45,426 bases of DNA, from NCBI GenBank assembly GCA_013044175.1, contig JABEUY010000124.1, forward strand, positions 1 through 45,426, in the 5' to 3' direction. Below are positions 18,843-26,863 of the stretch, piece by piece (position 1 is the first letter of the stretch; every line of letters starts with the position of its first letter). The notes beneath the pieces are model-generated. The model saw only the letters and a list, made by a program, of their open reading frames with translations. It made no database searches and was not told the DNA's origin. The DNA comes from Bacilli bacterium. GTDB taxonomy: Bacteria; Bacillota; Bacilli; Alicyclobacillales; SLC66. A program made the translations under genes and the position numbers.

Positions 18843-19019
18843 ATGCGTCGACGGTGGATTCGATCTCTAGGGACCATGCTGATCTGGATTGCGGGGATCG
18901 AGATTGTGAGTAGCTTTGCCGTCAAAATTCTATATAATGATGTGCTCAGCTTTACCTCTTACTTTGTCATCGTCGGCTTGATCGGCTTGCTCTTTATTTT
19001 AATCACAGAATTCGTCTAA
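18843..19019 (+). CDS. Small two-segment membrane protein, unknown function
   Basis: A 58-residue protein beginning MRRRWIRSL and ending ILITEFV. It has two hydrophobic segments (about 11-29 and 39-56), a basic N-terminus that predicts the N-terminus inside, and a short loop KILYNDVLSF between them. Support that it is real: AAGGGG is placed seven bases before the ATG, a candidate promoter lies upstream, and a strong terminator follows the stop by one base. It stands alone on the plus strand between the minus-strand genes ileS and lspA; in B. subtilis this position holds the unrelated gene ylyA. I do not recognise the family. Confidence 0.75.
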   Translation: MRRRWIRSLGTMLIWIAGIEIVSSFAVKILYNDVLSFTSYFVIVGLIGLLFILITEFV

Positions 19020-19020
19020 A

Positions 19021-19059
19021 AAAGAGGATCCAGACGACCGTCGTCGTAGGATCCTCTTT
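19021..19059. terminator. Bidirectional terminator between the small ORF and ileS
   Basis: Eleven-base perfect arms AAAGAGGATCC and GGATCCTCTTT, with a loop that itself contains GACGA/TCGTC, so the hairpin can extend. It sits between the stop of the small plus-strand gene (19019) and the stop of ileS (19064), with A before and T after the stem, serving both. Confidence 0.85.
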
Positions 19060-19063
19060 GCGA

Positions 19064-21826
19064 TTACTTTCGTTTTGACACGATCGTCGCGCAACGTTCG
19101 CATAACGTCGGATGCGAATCATCATGCCCGATATCATCTTTTACGTGCCAACAACGACCACATTTGTGCCCCGTTGCTGTATTGACCACGATACGAACGC
19201 CTTGTAAGGCAAGAGCCTCTTGTGGAATAGCCTCGCTTTGATCGTGAATCGTCACTTTCGATACGATAAACAAATCTTTCAATTCATGCGCATAACGCGA
19301 TACGACATCATGATCTTCAACAGCATACAAATCGACACTCGCTTGAAGGGATTGACCAATCGTCTTATCTTGGCGCGCTTTTTCCAAAGCGATCAGCACT
19401 TGATCGCGTAAGGCTAGCAGACGATCCCAATGCGCGACGAGCGCATCATCCACGTAATGATCCGGTAGCTTTTCCCACTCAGTTAATTGAATACTAAAAG
19501 TATCCTGATCTTTACGATAACGCCAGACTTCATCAGCAGTAAACGTGAGAATCGGCGCAATCAATTTCGTGATCACAAACAACGTTGTTTGTAATACGGT
19601 TTGAATCGAACGACGAATCGATGCATCAGGTAATTCCACATACAGAGCATCTTTAGCAACATCAAGATAAAAACTCGACAGATCGCTTGCGCAAAAATTC
19701 TGTACAGCATGATACACCACGTGAAATTCATAGTTCGCGTAGGCGTTGATCGCACGCGCCTGCATTCTCGCCAAGCGATCGAGCATATAACGATCGATCT
19801 CACGCAACTGCGCATAAGGCACTTCATCCGAAGGCGTAAAATCGGATAAATTGGCTAACAAGAAGCGAAGCGTATTGCGAATTTTACGGTATACTTCGGA
19901 TACTTGCTTCAAAATATTGTTCGAAATGCGAACATCCGCCCGATAATCGACAGAAGATACCCATAACCGCAAGATATCTGCACCCATTTGTTCGATCACC
20001 TTAAGTGGGTCGATCCCATTGCCAAGACTTTTTGACATTTTGCGACCTTCACCATCTAAAGTAAAACCATGCGACAAAACTTGTTTATACGGTGCACTTC
20101 CTTTTACGGCAACTGCGGTCGACAAGGAGGAATTAAACCAACCACGATATTGGTCAGAACCTTCTAGATATAAATCAGCCGGCCAAGCCAGTTCTTCGCG
20201 TTGATTCAAAACGGCCATATGACTGGTACCCGAATCAAACCACACATCCATGATATCTTCTTCCTTGCGAAAATCAGTCGATCCACAGGAACAGATCGTT
20301 CCCTGCGGTAATAGGTCACTGATTGCACGTGCCCACCATGCTTGTGATCCTTCTTCATCAAAGATCTTCGCCACATGCTCTACCGATTCTTTAGAAAGGA
20401 TCGACGTATTACAGGAATTACAATAAAAAACTGGTATCGGAACACCCCAAGTTCGTTGTCGAGAAATACACCAATCGGTACGATCTGCGACCATATTATG
20501 AAGGCGGATCTTACCCCACGGAATCGCCCAGTTGACGCGATCGATTTCGTTGAGCATCGTTTCGCGAAACGCTTCGATCGAGGCAAACCACTGTTCGGTT
20601 GCGCGATAGATGACCGGCTTTTTACAACGCCAGCAATGTGGATATTGATGATTCAGAGGCTTATGGCCAAATAACTTGCCGACCGCCTTTAAATCTTCGA
20701 TGATTTGTGCGTTCGCTTTCTCATAAAACTGACCGGTATATGGCTTCGCTTCTTCCGTAAACCGACCTTTGTGATCGACGGGAGCAACAACAGGCAAATC
20801 ATATTTTAAGCCGACTAAGTAGTCATCCATACCATGGCCAGGTGCTGTATGTACAGCGCCTGTTCCTGCTTCGAGCGTCACATGATCACCAAGCACGACG
20901 AGTGACGTGCGATCATACAAAGGATGTTTAGCAACCACGCGGTCAAGCGCTTCACCTTTTATCGTATCGATGATTTGATAAGGTTCCTCTGACAAATTCA
21001 GTTCAACTAACATGGTCACTAACAGGTCTTGCGCAACGAGATAGCGCTGCCCATGTAGCGTGAAAACAACGTAAGAAAAATCAGGATTGAGTGCAATACC
21101 ATAATTCGCTGGGATCGTCCATGGCGTCGTCGTCCAGATGATGATGTTCGTCCCTGCATCAAGCACACCTTTACCGTCAATCACTTCAAACGCGACATAA
21201 ATCGACGGTGAATCATGAAGATCATATTCGATCTCCGCCTCAGCAAGCGCTGTTTCACAAGATGGACACCAGTAGACAGGTTTTAATCCTTTGTAGATAT
21301 ACCCACGTTCTGCCATCGTACCGAAGACCCGAATTTGCTCAGCCTCATACGCCTTATCCATCGTCACATAAGGATTTTCAAAATCCCCACGAACACCAAA
21401 ACGCTCAAATTGCACCTTTTGCAAATCGATAAAACGATTTGCATAGTCCATACATGCTTGACGAAATGCAACGACGCCGAGTTCATGACGGTTTAATTTT
21501 TGCGATTTAATGATCGCATTTTCAATCGGTAACCCGTGTGTATCCCACCCTGGAACAAACGGTGTATCAAAACCAGCCATCGATTTCGATTTGACGATAA
21601 AGTCTTTTAGTATCTTATTTAATGCATGACCAAGATGCGTATCACCATTGGCATACGGCGGTCCATCATGCAAAATAAATTTGGGCTTACCCTTTTTTGC
21701 TTTTGCAACACGCTGATAAAGATCATTTTCTTTCCAGTATGCTAAGATTTCTGGCTCTTTTTGCGGAAGATTACCCCGCATCGGAAATTCGGTTTCCGGC
21801 AAATTGAGCGTTTTATCGTAATCCAA
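19064..21826 (-). CDS. ileS: Isoleucyl-tRNA synthetase
   Basis: Charges tRNA-Ile and edits valine. The 920-residue class I enzyme has the HIGH-type motif HLGH at 64-67, a CP1 editing domain with WTTTPWTIP, the KMSKS motif near 594-598, the anticodon-binding domain, and a C-terminal zinc finger with CGRC and CERC. It is the bacterial (Bacillus) type. The start is TTG with GGGAGG eight bases upstream. It lies downstream of divIVA across a terminator and ends against a bidirectional terminator, so it is close to a single-gene unit. Confidence 0.97.
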   Translation of the reverse strand: MDYDKTLNLPETEFPMRGNLPQKEPEILAYWKENDLYQRVAKAKKGKPKFILHDGPPYANGDTHLGHALNKILKDFIVKSKSMAGFDTPFVPGWDTHGLPIENAIIKSQKLNRHELGVVAFRQACMDYANRFIDLQKVQFERFGVRGDFENPYVTMDKAYEAEQIRVFGTMAERGYIYKGLKPVYWCPSCETALAEAEIEYDLHDSPSIYVAFEVIDGKGVLDAGTNIIIWTTTPWTIPANYGIALNPDFSYVVFTLHGQRYLVAQDLLVTMLVELNLSEEPYQIIDTIKGEALDRVVAKHPLYDRTSLVVLGDHVTLEAGTGAVHTAPGHGMDDYLVGLKYDLPVVAPVDHKGRFTEEAKPYTGQFYEKANAQIIEDLKAVGKLFGHKPLNHQYPHCWRCKKPVIYRATEQWFASIEAFRETMLNEIDRVNWAIPWGKIRLHNMVADRTDWCISRQRTWGVPIPVFYCNSCNTSILSKESVEHVAKIFDEEGSQAWWARAISDLLPQGTICSCGSTDFRKEEDIMDVWFDSGTSHMAVLNQREELAWPADLYLEGSDQYRGWFNSSLSTAVAVKGSAPYKQVLSHGFTLDGEGRKMSKSLGNGIDPLKVIEQMGADILRLWVSSVDYRADVRISNNILKQVSEVYRKIRNTLRFLLANLSDFTPSDEVPYAQLREIDRYMLDRLARMQARAINAYANYEFHVVYHAVQNFCASDLSSFYLDVAKDALYVELPDASIRRSIQTVLQTTLFVITKLIAPILTFTADEVWRYRKDQDTFSIQLTEWEKLPDHYVDDALVAHWDRLLALRDQVLIALEKARQDKTIGQSLQASVDLYAVEDHDVVSRYAHELKDLFIVSKVTIHDQSEAIPQEALALQGVRIVVNTATGHKCGRCWHVKDDIGHDDSHPTLCERCATIVSKRK

Positions 21827-21849
21827 AAAGTACGCCTCCCTTATTCAAC

Positions 21850-21879
21850 AAAAAACGCCTGCATCCCAAAAGGATGCAG
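21850..21879 (-). terminator. Intrinsic terminator between divIVA and ileS
   Basis: Minus strand CTGCATCC, loop TTTTG, GGATGCAG (8-bp perfect stem), then GCG and six T. It ends only about 24 bases before the ileS TTG. It could be the end of the divIVA transcript, a regulated attenuator for ileS, or both. Confidence 0.85.
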
Positions 21880-21926
21880 ACAGCTTTCGCCACGTGTTAC
21901 GCGGGTTACAAGAAAACGAAAACTGA

Positions 21927-22403
21927 TCATACTTCTACGCGATCACCAGCTACTTCATCCCATTCAATCGAGTCGAGTAGTTCAGCTTGTGCTTGCAATA
22001 ACGAGCGTAAGCGCGCGCGAAAAATCGTTGCTTGTCGTTTGACCTCATCGAGATCAAGCGCCGTTTTACGCGCTTTATTCAAAGCATCCTGAACGATTCG
22101 ATCAGCATTCTTTTCCGCTTCTCGGATGACGAGTTGTGCTTCTTTACGTGCATTTTGCTTTAACTCTTCAGCCGTTTCTTGCGCAAGCATAATCGATTTA
22201 CCCAAAGAATCTTCCATGCTTTTAAATTGCTTAATCTGATCTTCCGTCTTGGATAACTTTTCTTCTAATTCTTTGTTATGGCGCATTAAAGCTTCATAAT
22301 CTTTGATAACACGATCGAGAAAATCATTAACTTCATCTTCGTTATAACCGCGTAAGGAACGTTTAAATTCCTTATTATGAATATCTAATGGGGTCAAAGG
22401 CAC
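21927..22403 (-). CDS. divIVA: DivIVA, polar/septal scaffold protein
   Basis: Binds negatively curved membrane at poles and septa and recruits partners in division and sporulation. The 158-residue protein has the N-terminal membrane-binding domain (MPLTPLDIHNKEF, then SLRGYNEDEVNDFLDRV) followed by a long coiled coil (about 25-145). The start is GTG at 22403, which gives the family's usual MPLTP N-terminus; GGGAGG lies ten bases before it. At the position of the membrane-inserting F17 of B. subtilis this protein has L17, while R18 is kept. Confidence 0.95.
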   Translation of the reverse strand: MPLTPLDIHNKEFKRSLRGYNEDEVNDFLDRVIKDYEALMRHNKELEEKLSKTEDQIKQFKSMEDSLGKSIMLAQETAEELKQNARKEAQLVIREAEKNADRIVQDALNKARKTALDLDEVKRQATIFRARLRSLLQAQAELLDSIEWDEVAGDRVEV

Positions 22404-22474
22404 GTATACTCTACCTCCCAAGCTACGAACTTATCATCGCGTTGTCATCCCGCTATCTTCTGACTTTCACTTTG

Positions 22475-22493
22475 TTCGACATAACATGTCGAA
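22475..22493. repeat. Perfect inverted repeat upstream of divIVA
   Basis: TTCGACAT, three bases, ATGTCGAA: two perfect 8-base arms. It lies in the 104-base gap after ylmH, about 70 bases before the divIVA start. It has no T-run on the minus strand, so it looks more like a protein-binding site than a terminator. The arms contain TTCGACA, which equals the reverse complement of a Spo0A box (TGTCGAA), so two head-to-head 0A boxes are possible. Confidence 0.6.
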
Positions 22494-22507
22494 ACTCCTG
22501 TTTTTCG

Positions 22508-23299
22508 TTATTGATAACGTCCAATCGTTAAAAAAATGCGATCCTTCTTACTTTTTGCTCCGATTGCGATTACGGTAGCTCGACCATTCCCTCGAAATCC
22601 GATAATATCGCCCAATGCGATCTCCGTAGTTACATCGGTTGTCGTCACATGGTTTACACTGATCAAACCGGCACGAATCGGCTCAGTCGCTTTGGTTCTT
22701 GACATCGAAAAAGCATGACCCACAACAGCATCCAAGCGCAAACTTTTGACCGTTACCGTCATTTCCTTGATCGTTGGTTGCTTGAAAAGACTCTCATCCA
22801 CATCATCAAGTAGTGCGAGCGTAATTGCATTACGTCCAGCTTGATGCCATTCCCTAAGAAGAAAGTCGACGATTCGCGTCGAACAAAAAACTAAAGCACC
22901 GTTTTCTGTAAGCCTAATATCGCCAATGACCTCACGTTTCATGCCAAGACCTAAAATCGCTCCAAGATAATCTGCATGACGTAAGGGTGCAGCACCTTTT
23001 TTGATCGACACGTCAAGACAGGCGATTTCGTGTGTCGACAATGTCGGCTCTGTGCGCAAATCATCTGCTGATAATAAAATTCGACAACGCTCTGCTTGGG
23101 TATGACCTCCATAGACCATCTTGTGAAAGAAAGTCTTTGCAAGCAAACTCTGCACGATTTGCTGTTCACGTAACGTCAAGAATTCCGTGAGGTACACGGG
23201 GCATGCATCAAGATCGTCAATCACCTTTCGCATTTTTTTAACGAAAGGAAGTTCATCCTGCCGATAATGCATGGCAATCATTTCGTGAAACTCAGTCAT
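22508..23299 (-). CDS. ylmH: YlmH, S4-domain RNA-binding protein
   Basis: A 263-residue homologue of YlmH, in a family reported to bind stalled 50S subunits and to support alanine tailing by RqcH in B. subtilis. It has the YlmH N-terminal region (LTEFLTLREQQIVQSLL), a central domain with YLGAILGLGMKREVIGDI, and a C-terminal S4 domain (about 188-240) with LRLDAVVGHAFSMSR. The start ATG at 23299 shares its A with the ylmG stop (TGATG) and no good ribosome binding site precedes it, so translation is likely coupled to ylmG. Confidence 0.93.
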   Translation of the reverse strand: MTEFHEMIAMHYRQDELPFVKKMRKVIDDLDACPVYLTEFLTLREQQIVQSLLAKTFFHKMVYGGHTQAERCRILLSADDLRTEPTLSTHEIACLDVSIKKGAAPLRHADYLGAILGLGMKREVIGDIRLTENGALVFCSTRIVDFLLREWHQAGRNAITLALLDDVDESLFKQPTIKEMTVTVKSLRLDAVVGHAFSMSRTKATEPIRAGLISVNHVTTTDVTTEIALGDIIGFRGNGRATVIAIGAKSKKDRIFLTIGRYQ

Positions 23300-23574
23300 C
23301 ACAACATACCAAGGATAGAGAAAACGACACGTTCGATAAAATAATACGCGATGAGCGCTACGATCGGCGAAAGATCAAGATAGCCAGCCCCCATGCTTAT
23401 CGGAGGGACAAAACGCTGAAAGATTCTTAAATACGGATCTGTCAATCGCCCGATCGCTCGGCCAATACTACTTTCTAAAACAGCAGGAAACCAAGTTAAA
23501 ATAATCCTAGCCAAAAGCAGCAACGAATAGGCTTCAAGAAGATAGGAAACGCCTACGTCAATCATTGGTAACAC
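23299..23574 (-). CDS. ylmG: YlmG, YggT-family membrane protein
   Basis: A 91-residue protein with two membrane segments (about 8-28 and 66-88) and the YggT-family signature LARIILTWFP followed by LTDPYLRIFQRFVPP. The family is linked genetically to division-gene clusters and to membrane or thylakoid/nucleoid organisation, but its activity is not settled. Start GTG at 23574 follows GAGGTG. It lies 9 bases after sepF and overlaps ylmH. Confidence 0.92.
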   Translation of the reverse strand: MLPMIDVGVSYLLEAYSLLLLARIILTWFPAVLESSIGRAIGRLTDPYLRIFQRFVPPISMGAGYLDLSPIVALIAYYFIERVVFSILGML

Positions 23575-23583
23575 GACAACACC

Positions 23584-24006
23584 TCAAATATGTCTTGTTT
23601 CACCAGCGAGATATTCGCTGATCGTGCCTTGGATATCCACATTGTCCGGAGCGCATAAAAAGATGTTTTTCCCTAGTTTTTGCATCGTACCACCAAGTGC
23701 ATACACACAACCACTCAGGAAATCGACAACGCGAAGCGCCTGTGTGTATTCAGCTTTATGCAGATTGACGATTACCGAACGATGCGCTTTTAAATGTTCA
23801 GCGATCATTTGTGCATCATCGTAACCAGCAGGTTCCGCTAAAACCACACGCACTTGTTTTTGCGTATGCAGATTCACGACGGTTGGACGTCGCGATGCTT
23901 GTGGTTCATTACTCATCTCAGGAATCATTTGCTCCTCTGCTTCTGGTAGCATCTCTTCCTCTTCTTCATCGCCAAGTCCGATAAAATTCCATAAACGTTG
24001 TAACAA
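23584..24006 (-). CDS. sepF: SepF, membrane anchor and organiser of FtsZ
   Basis: Forms rings that bundle FtsZ filaments and tether them to membrane. The 140-residue protein has a short N-terminal amphipathic stretch (LQRLWNFIGLG), an acidic linker (about 13-40) and the C-terminal SepF core with QKQVRVVLAEPAGYDDAQ and VDFLSGCVYALGG. Start TTG at 24006 has GGGGAGG nine bases upstream and gives the normal family N-terminus. Confidence 0.95.
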   Translation of the reverse strand: MLQRLWNFIGLGDEEEEEMLPEAEEQMIPEMSNEPQASRRPTVVNLHTQKQVRVVLAEPAGYDDAQMIAEHLKAHRSVIVNLHKAEYTQALRVVDFLSGCVYALGGTMQKLGKNIFLCAPDNVDIQGTISEYLAGETRHI

Positions 24007-24036
24007 AGTATCTTACCTCCCCGTAGTTATAGTTGA

Positions 24037-24780
24037 TCAATCTAAAGATACACCATTACGCTTAAAAGTTGAAGTATTTTCTTCCACAACGAGATATCTT
24101 CCAATACGTACCATCGTCGCACCTTCTTCAATGGCTATCGGAAAATCATCCGACATACCCATCGACAGATCAAGATGCTCAAGTGAAAGGGATTGCTTCA
24201 ATGCCTTGCTGATCGCATAGAGTGAGTTAAATTCATGGCGTTTTTGCAGATCATCAGCATGTTGTGTGCCGATCAACATAAGACCTTTGAACTTTACATG
24301 TTCTTTCATCAAAATCGCTTTTGCTAACGCTTCCACTTGATCCGGATCGACACCCGACTTTTGTTCTTCTTGCGAAATATTCACCTGCAAAAACAAGTCG
24401 AGCTTTTTAGCATACTCCCCTGCGTAGCGATCGAGGAGATCGATGATTTCAACACGATCGACACTATGAATGCTATCGAAATGCTGCGCGATCGGTTTCA
24501 CTTTATTGCGTTGAATAGGGCCAAGAAAATGCCATGTTACCGGTAAGGCTTCCTCAATCTTCGGTTTAGCTACTTGCCAGCGGTTTTCACCAAAATCACG
24601 AATGCCTGCTTCGGCGATCACGCGTGCTCGTAACGGATCGATGTACTTAGTCACGGCAATCAAAGTCACCGTATCGTCTCGCTTTGCTTTCACTAATGCG
24701 GTGGTGATCTTGTCACGAATCTGATCCCGCCGCTCCTCGACAAACTGTCGATAGGCGAGTGGCTCGAATTTGTCTTCCAC
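24037..24780 (-). CDS. ylmE: YggS/YlmE-family pyridoxal-phosphate homeostasis protein
   Basis: A 247-residue single-domain PLP barrel. The PLP lysine is K45 in LIAVTKY, with FGENRWQ, WHFLGPIQRNK, SVDR, LQVNISQEEQKSG and LSMGMSDDFPIAIEEG motifs all in family order. Members bind PLP without a known catalytic reaction and keep PLP and amino-acid pools balanced. Start GTG follows GGGAGGG by five bases. It is 17 bases after pgeF. Confidence 0.94.
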   Translation of the reverse strand: MEDKFEPLAYRQFVEERRDQIRDKITTALVKAKRDDTVTLIAVTKYIDPLRARVIAEAGIRDFGENRWQVAKPKIEEALPVTWHFLGPIQRNKVKPIAQHFDSIHSVDRVEIIDLLDRYAGEYAKKLDLFLQVNISQEEQKSGVDPDQVEALAKAILMKEHVKFKGLMLIGTQHADDLQKRHEFNSLYAISKALKQSLSLEHLDLSMGMSDDFPIAIEEGATMVRIGRYLVVEENTSTFKRNGVSLD

Positions 24781-24797
24781 AAAAACCCTCCCTAAGC

Positions 24798-25592
24798 TTA
24801 TCGAAGTGCGATAAAACCACCATGACGACCCGTCTTCCCCTGGTCACGGCGATGTGAATAAAACCCTGGCATACAATGCGTACAAATCGACACATCAAGC
24901 ATGGCATGACGCGGTACTCCCGCCACATACAATTCATCCATCACAAGTGTAGCTAAATCAAGTTGCGCGTGCTGTTCATGTTCAAAGATAACTTCTTGAT
25001 GTAAGGCTAAGCCAAGTTGTTGATAACGTTGTTTCACTTTCGCAATAACTGGCTGATCAACTTCATAACAACAGCGACGGATGGATGGACCGATCGCAAG
25101 GTGTGTCGTCAATGGATTGGCCCCTTGTTGCACCATCGCTTCAAGCGTTGCTGTGGCAATACCCTGTGTGGCCCCGCGCCACCCAGCATGAAAGGCGCCG
25201 ATTACACCTGCATAAGGATCATACATCAAGGCAGCGATACAATCAGCCGCTACGATCGCTAATGTGACCTTTCGCTCTTTGGTCACGAGTGCATCGACAT
25301 TCTCAATCGCTGTACGGAATTCTTTTGCCCCTGCGCCAATACTGTCTTTCGCTATGATGGCGACATTGGCACCATGCACTTGAGTTGCAAAGGTCATCCG
25401 CGTCAAATCTTGTCCGAGATCGGTTGCGATGGCATGGCGATTTTGTATAACACATTGTGCTTCGTCCATAACGTGTAATCCAACATTTAACGAAGTCCAT
25501 GCACCTTCACTTACGCCGCCCGTTCGTTTGGAAAATCCCGCGACCGCACCTTGTGCAAATACGCCGCTGATCGTTATCATTCGTCCTGTCAA
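24798..25592 (-). CDS. pgeF: PgeF/YlmD-family purine nucleoside phosphorylase (laccase domain)
   Basis: A 264-residue member of the multi-copper-oxidase-like family now known to act on purine nucleosides and, as PgeF, to edit mis-incorporated serine in peptidoglycan precursors. The zinc ligand motifs TQVHGA, AADC and FHAGWRG are present. The start is uncertain: TTG at 25592 has AGGTGG close upstream, while ATG at 25580 also fits. In B. subtilis ylmD lies at the same place between ylmC and ylmE. The reaction here is inferred from the family. Confidence 0.9.
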   Translation of the reverse strand: MTGRMITISGVFAQGAVAGFSKRTGGVSEGAWTSLNVGLHVMDEAQCVIQNRHAIATDLGQDLTRMTFATQVHGANVAIIAKDSIGAGAKEFRTAIENVDALVTKERKVTLAIVAADCIAALMYDPYAGVIGAFHAGWRGATQGIATATLEAMVQQGANPLTTHLAIGPSIRRCCYEVDQPVIAKVKQRYQQLGLALHQEVIFEHEQHAQLDLATLVMDELYVAGVPRHAMLDVSICTHCMPGFYSHRRDQGKTGRHGGFIALR

Positions 25593-25615
25593 ACTACCAC
25601 CTCATTCACCAACAC

Positions 25616-25624
25616 ATCGTACCA
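25616..25624 (-). promoter_or_regulatory. Candidate extended -10 for pgeF and downstream genes
   Basis: Minus-strand TGGTACGAT, the same nine bases as the candidate lspA -10. It directly follows the ylmC terminator, where a new promoter would be needed for pgeF-ylmE-sepF-ylmG-ylmH. I see no good -35. Confidence 0.3.
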
Positions 25625-25625
25625 T

Positions 25626-25649
25626 AAAAAAAGACCGGATTTCCCGGTC
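25626..25649 (-). terminator. Intrinsic terminator after ylmC
   Basis: Minus strand GACCGG, five-base loop, CCGGTC, then seven T. The ylmC stop codon touches the stem. Confidence 0.88.
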
Positions 25650-25938
25650 AGTACGCGTCGTTTGAAAATGGTGAAATGCCGTATGACGTATAACTACCGT
25701 CAACATGCGCAGTTAGATCGACCAAAACAACATCCGATCCGATTTTAACGATCTGCGCCCAACTGATCACAATCTCCTCACCAGCCGACATAAAGCCAAA
25801 GAATCGACTAGCAGGCGGAATGATCAACGCTTTGATCATTCCTTGTTCGATGTCGATCTCCAAATCACCAATCGTGCCGAGTTTTTTACCATCCGCGATA
25901 TCGACAACATCCTTAGCTTGAAGTTCTGACGCTCTCAT
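25648..25938 (-). CDS. ylmC: YlmC/YmxH-family PRC-barrel protein
   Basis: A 96-residue protein with one PRC-barrel (MRASELQAKDVVDIADGKKLG, split here as residues 1-21, then DLEIDIEQGMIKALIIP). The family is conserved beside sigG in spore formers; in B. subtilis both ylmC and its paralogue ymxH have this fold and no clear function. GGAGGATCAAGCG precedes the ATG. It has its own terminator, which separates it from pgeF. Confidence 0.92.
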   Translation of the reverse strand: MRASELQAKDVVDIADGKKLGTIGDLEIDIEQGMIKALIIPPASRFFGFMSAGEEIVISWAQIVKIGSDVVLVDLTAHVDGSYTSYGISPFSNDAY

Positions 25939-26015
25939 CGCTTGATCCTCCTGCGAGCAAACGGGTCAGTTCGATCCTTACTAGCTAAGGTATGAACAAC
26001 AGCTTGGCATAGACC

Positions 26016-26792
26016 TTACGTAACATATTTTTGCATATGATGAATAGCAGCCTTTTCAAGTCTTGACACTTGAGCTTGTGATATTCCGATCTCAGCAGCG
26101 ACTTCCATTTGCGTTTTCCCTTCGAAAAACCGTAAAGTAAGAATCTTTTTCTCACGCTCATTCAGTCTACGCATAGCCTCTTTAATCGCAATTCCCTCAA
26201 TCCAAGAACTGTCTTGGTCTTTCTCGTCGGCAATCTGATCCACCACATAAATCGGATCACCGCCATCATGATAGATCGGTTCGAATAACGAGACAGGATC
26301 TTGAATCGCATCCAAGGCAAAAACAACTTCTTCTTTCGGCACATTCATGGTATGAGCAATCTCAGCAATCGTCGGTTCGGCTAATTTCGAATTGGTTAGC
26401 TGATCCCGCACGGTTAAGGCGCGATACGCGATATCACGAAGCGAGCGACTGACGCGAATCGGATTATTATCACGAAGATAGCGACGAATTTCACCGATTA
26501 CCATCGGAACAGCATAGGTGGAAAATTTAACATTTTGATACAAATCGAAATTATCGATCGCTTTCATCAAACCGATACATCCAACTTGAAAGAGATCATC
26601 GACATACTCACCTCGATGTGAAAATCGTTGGATCACCGACAAAACCAAACGAAGATTGCCGCGGATTAACGTTTCACGGGAAGTCATCTCGCCACTTTGT
26701 AAGGCCAAAAACAACTTGCGCATTTCGGCATTCGTTAGAACGGGCAACTCGGAAGTATTGACACCGCAGATCTCCACTTTGTTGCGTTTCAA
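26016..26792 (-). CDS. sigG: Sporulation sigma factor SigG (late forespore)
   Basis: Directs RNA polymerase to late forespore genes. The 258-residue sigma-70 protein has the SigG N-terminus NKVEICGVNTSELPVL, region 2 with YVDDLFQVGCIGLMKAIDNF and FSTYAVPMVIGEIRRYLRD, region 3, and a region 4 helix-turn-helix GKTQMEVAAEIGISQAQVS from residue 225. Start TTG at 26792 follows GGAGGG by six bases and gives the conserved N-terminus. A near-consensus sigma-G/F promoter lies just upstream, so autoregulation is likely. Confidence 0.97.
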   Translation of the reverse strand: MKRNKVEICGVNTSELPVLTNAEMRKLFLALQSGEMTSRETLIRGNLRLVLSVIQRFSHRGEYVDDLFQVGCIGLMKAIDNFDLYQNVKFSTYAVPMVIGEIRRYLRDNNPIRVSRSLRDIAYRALTVRDQLTNSKLAEPTIAEIAHTMNVPKEEVVFALDAIQDPVSLFEPIYHDGGDPIYVVDQIADEKDQDSSWIEGIAIKEAMRRLNEREKKILTLRFFEGKTQMEVAAEIGISQAQVSRLEKAAIHHMQKYVT

Positions 26793-26832
26793 GTACGTCC
26801 CTCCAGGCGGACACCGGGTTTAATTCGTGTAC

Positions 26833-26862
26833 CAGTATGTCCTGCCCTTACGGAATTATGCA
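26833..26862 (-). promoter_or_regulatory. Sigma-G/sigma-F type promoter of sigG
   Basis: Minus-strand TGCATA (26862-26857), exactly 17 bases, CATACTG (26839-26833). This matches the sigma-G consensus TGMATA and CATACTA with one mismatch. It starts two bases after the sigE stop codon and 41 bases before the sigG start. Confidence 0.85.
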
Positions 26863-26863
26863 G

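Noticed and set aside
21826-21926. T-box riboswitch upstream of ileS
   Set aside because: The gap is too short and lacks the conserved T-box sequence; only the terminator hairpin is clear.
22475-22493. LexA/SOS box or terminator upstream of divIVA
   Set aside because: The arms do not match CGAAC-N4-GTTCG, and no T-run follows on the minus strand.
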